Shown: positions 9,122-10,758 of the stretch, in pieces
Numbering within the stretch: position 1 is the first letter of the stretch
How the letters are laid out: every line of letters begins with the position of its first letter
Assembly: GCA_022579005.1 (NCBI GenBank)
Contig: MU402016.1
Coordinates: forward strand, 1 to 10,758
DNA: 10,758 nt
Source of the DNA: Poronia punctata
Lineage: Eukaryota > Ascomycota > Sordariomycetes > Xylariales > Xylariaceae
Reading direction: 5' to 3'
Made by a program: the position numbers and the translations under genes
The notes under the pieces: model-generated
Seen by the model: the letters and a program-made list of their open reading frames with translations, nothing else
What the model was told of the DNA's origin: nothing
Database searches by the model: none

Positions 9122-9800
9122 TTACTATATAACGCTAACTGCGTTAGTGCTTATTTTAACAATATTAAAAATATTATTGTTTAAAGCAATAGTAATACAA
9201 TACTAATTATTTATAAATAAAAACATTTGTTTTTTAATACGCACCTTAGCAAAATAACTACGTATTTTATTAAAACTAAGTTATGCTAGCTTTATAAATA
9301 ATTTAAATACTTTAAAGCAGCAAAACTAAAGCAAATATTAACTGCAGCAAGTTATAAAGTAAATTATTCTATTTTAAAAAAAATCTAAAAATTTTGCTAC
9401 TATTGCTAAATATATAACCTAGCGCTAAAACGCTTTAAATTTACTTTAAAAAATAACTATAAATTTAACTATAAGGTTATTGTTAACATAGTTTAAATTA
9501 ACAAAAAACAAGTTTTTTACGTTATTAATTTAGCTACGTTATTTTAAGCTATAATTTTTATTTAAATAATAAAAGTATATAAAGCATAAAATACACTTTA
9601 TAAGTGCTAAATTAACATTTATTAAAAACCGCCTAATTATATAGTATATAACCTTAGTACTAACTTTGCTTTAAAAAAGTTTTAAACTAGTGCTAGGATT
9701 ATAGAAATTATATATAAAAAAATGCCTATTAAAGTATATTAAGCACTTAGCAAAATTAAACGCGTATATGCCCTTTTACGCTATACTTTTAATATAATTA
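9122..9800 (+). other. Copia B integrase remnant with DD35E triad
   Basis: The pre-integrase block includes YFNNIKNIIV (9152-9181). The N-terminal zinc site has His codons now Tyr at 9293 and 9308 and Cys codons still TGC at 9395 and 9404. The catalytic core has a first Asp codon at 9485 (now AAC), a GPPDYIVHD-like block at 9626-9652 with the second Asp at 9650 (now AAC), and an IER-like block with the Glu codon at 9758 (now AAA). The spacing is D-x54-D-x35-E, the standard DD35E arrangement of retroviral-type integrases. All three catalytic codons are mutated. The core is followed by the LRRAF-like and AVKAINDTAGPxxL-like blocks usual in this fungal family. Confidence 0.88.
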
Positions 9801-10079
9801 AAAAAAAGATTAGCTATTAAAATAATAATAAATTAATTTTGCAAATAGCAGTAAAAGCTTTTAATAATACTGCAAAACCTAACAAACTAATACTTACCTT
9901 ATTAGTATTTAGTACTTATTTATAAATTAATTATAATTTGCTACTATTACTTAAAATTGTTTAATATATAAAAGCTATTTAAAAAGCTATAAAAGCTATT
10001 TAGAATAAAAAGGTAAAAGCAAATATATTATATACGCTTAATACTTAAAATAGCTTTAATTTACTTTCTATTTTTACTT

Positions 10080-10758
10080 TTCCCTTATAAAGTAAAGTTC
10101 TTATTTAGCAAAAAAAGCAAAAATAAAATAGTTCTTTTAAAGTCTAAGCAATTAAAAGCAAAAATGTTATTATTAATATAGTTAATAAACTAATAAAATT
10201 TTATTATATATAAATAAAACCATATTAACGCGTAAACAAATTTCTAGCAAACGTAAACTAAACTAACTATAAAGCAGGTATAAATTAAAATATACCCTTA
10301 ATAAAAGTAAAAAACTTACAACTTTTTACTACTTTAGCAATTATTTACTACTTTTATAAAAAACCAAAAAAAAACAAAACAATAATTATTATATTGTAAT
10401 ACTTTTTAATAATACAATTTAAGTACGTAATAGTACTAAAAACGTACCTAAACGCAAAAAAGAAAGCAAATCTTTAATTATTGTTAAAGCTAAAAAATAA
10501 AAGTATTATTTTTACCCTTAGTTTACCTTTTAAAAAATTTAACGCTTTAAAAATTAATAATCTATTAAGCATAAAAATATTTAAGTTTATTTGTTTTAAC
10601 CTTAAAACGCACTTAAATATTAAGTTATTTTTATTTTAAATAGTATGCAAAATTAAAAACAAGACTACTTAGCTTTATAAAAAATTGCAACTAGTAGTTT
10701 AAAGCTATAATAACTATAAAAAAAAAACGGTTTTATATTAAGCTTTAACTATTTAATA
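10080..10758 (+). other. Copia B integrase C-terminus and start of reverse transcriptase
   Basis: The integrase C-terminal part (a VIWRxKDGWNGPxKL-like block and a VVKP-like end at about 10105-10225) is followed by a Lys-rich, low-complexity linker (10260-10490). From about 10500 the codons read as the start of a copia reverse transcriptase: a GIITTPGxPFxxSxxxEINxLL-like block, then a basic KIKNKTT...KKTVL stretch running to the last codon. The catalytic motifs lie beyond the window end. Confidence 0.75.

Larger units (their letters stand above)
8042..10758 (+). pseudogene. Second Ty1/copia gag-pol remnant (copia B), RIP-inactivated, runs off the window
   Basis: One + frame (codons starting at 8042, 8045 and so on) can be followed for over 900 codons to the window end without a frameshift. 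Read allowing C-to-T and G-to-A, it gives gag, zinc knuckle (8546-8587), protease (8906), pre-integrase block (9122-9260), integrase zinc site and catalytic core (9290-9800), an integrase C-terminal region and the start of reverse transcriptase (from about 10500). This matches a widespread fungal copia polyprotein and differs from copia A in every domain compared. Recognisable gag begins within about 100 bases of the arm end; relatives have more gag upstream, so the 5' end is probably interrupted by the inverted unit. The 3' half lies past the window. Catalytic Asp and Glu codons read Asn and Lys. Confidence 0.9.

Noticed and set aside
1..10758. Mitochondrial genome or AT-rich protist DNA
   Set aside because: The extreme TpA excess with missing TCA/TGA and readable, RIP-mutated fungal Ty1/copia proteins fits a nuclear fungal AT block better. 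No mitochondrial gene, tRNA or rRNA is seen.
1..10758. Short open frames that start with ATG
   Set aside because: They are short, Lys/Asn/Ile/Leu-rich products of base composition with no motif, and lie in other frames of the copia remnants or in the arms.

Overview
The window looks like a piece of an extremely AT-rich, gene-free block from the nuclear genome of a filamentous ascomycete (Pezizomycotina), destroyed by repeat-induced point mutation (RIP). Only about one base in six is G or C. TpA is everywhere, CpA/TpG is scarce, and I found no TCA or TGA trinucleotide on either strand. No intact gene, tRNA or rRNA is present. Every frame is full of TAA and TAG.

Under the mutations the layout can still be read. 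Positions 1-1814 and 6226-8039 are one sequence of about 1.8 kb in opposite orientations. They are about 92-93% identical where I aligned them, and every difference counted is a transition. Between them, 1815-6225 holds the remains of a Ty1/copia gag-pol gene on the + strand (copia A) in one unshifted frame: gag with a CCHC knuckle, integrase region, reverse transcriptase and RNase H. The RNase H is cut off at the right arm. Copia elements normally have direct LTRs, so a copia coding region between long inverted arms is the main oddity here.

From about 8040 to the window end lies a second, different Ty1/copia gag-pol remnant on the + strand (copia B), again in one frame: gag, zinc knuckle, protease, pre-integrase, integrase with a DD35E-spaced triad, and the start of reverse transcriptase. 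Its gag seems to begin mid-gene at the outer end of the right arm. The simplest reading is that the arm-copiaA-arm unit (about 8 kb) lies inside copia B, whose 5' part would be left of the window.

Both elements kept their frames and lost function by C-to-T and G-to-A changes: catalytic Asp codons now read Asn, and most Cys and His zinc ligands read Tyr. They were probably near-intact when RIP acted. Copia B keeps visibly more CpA than the inverted unit, which suggests a lighter or different RIP history.
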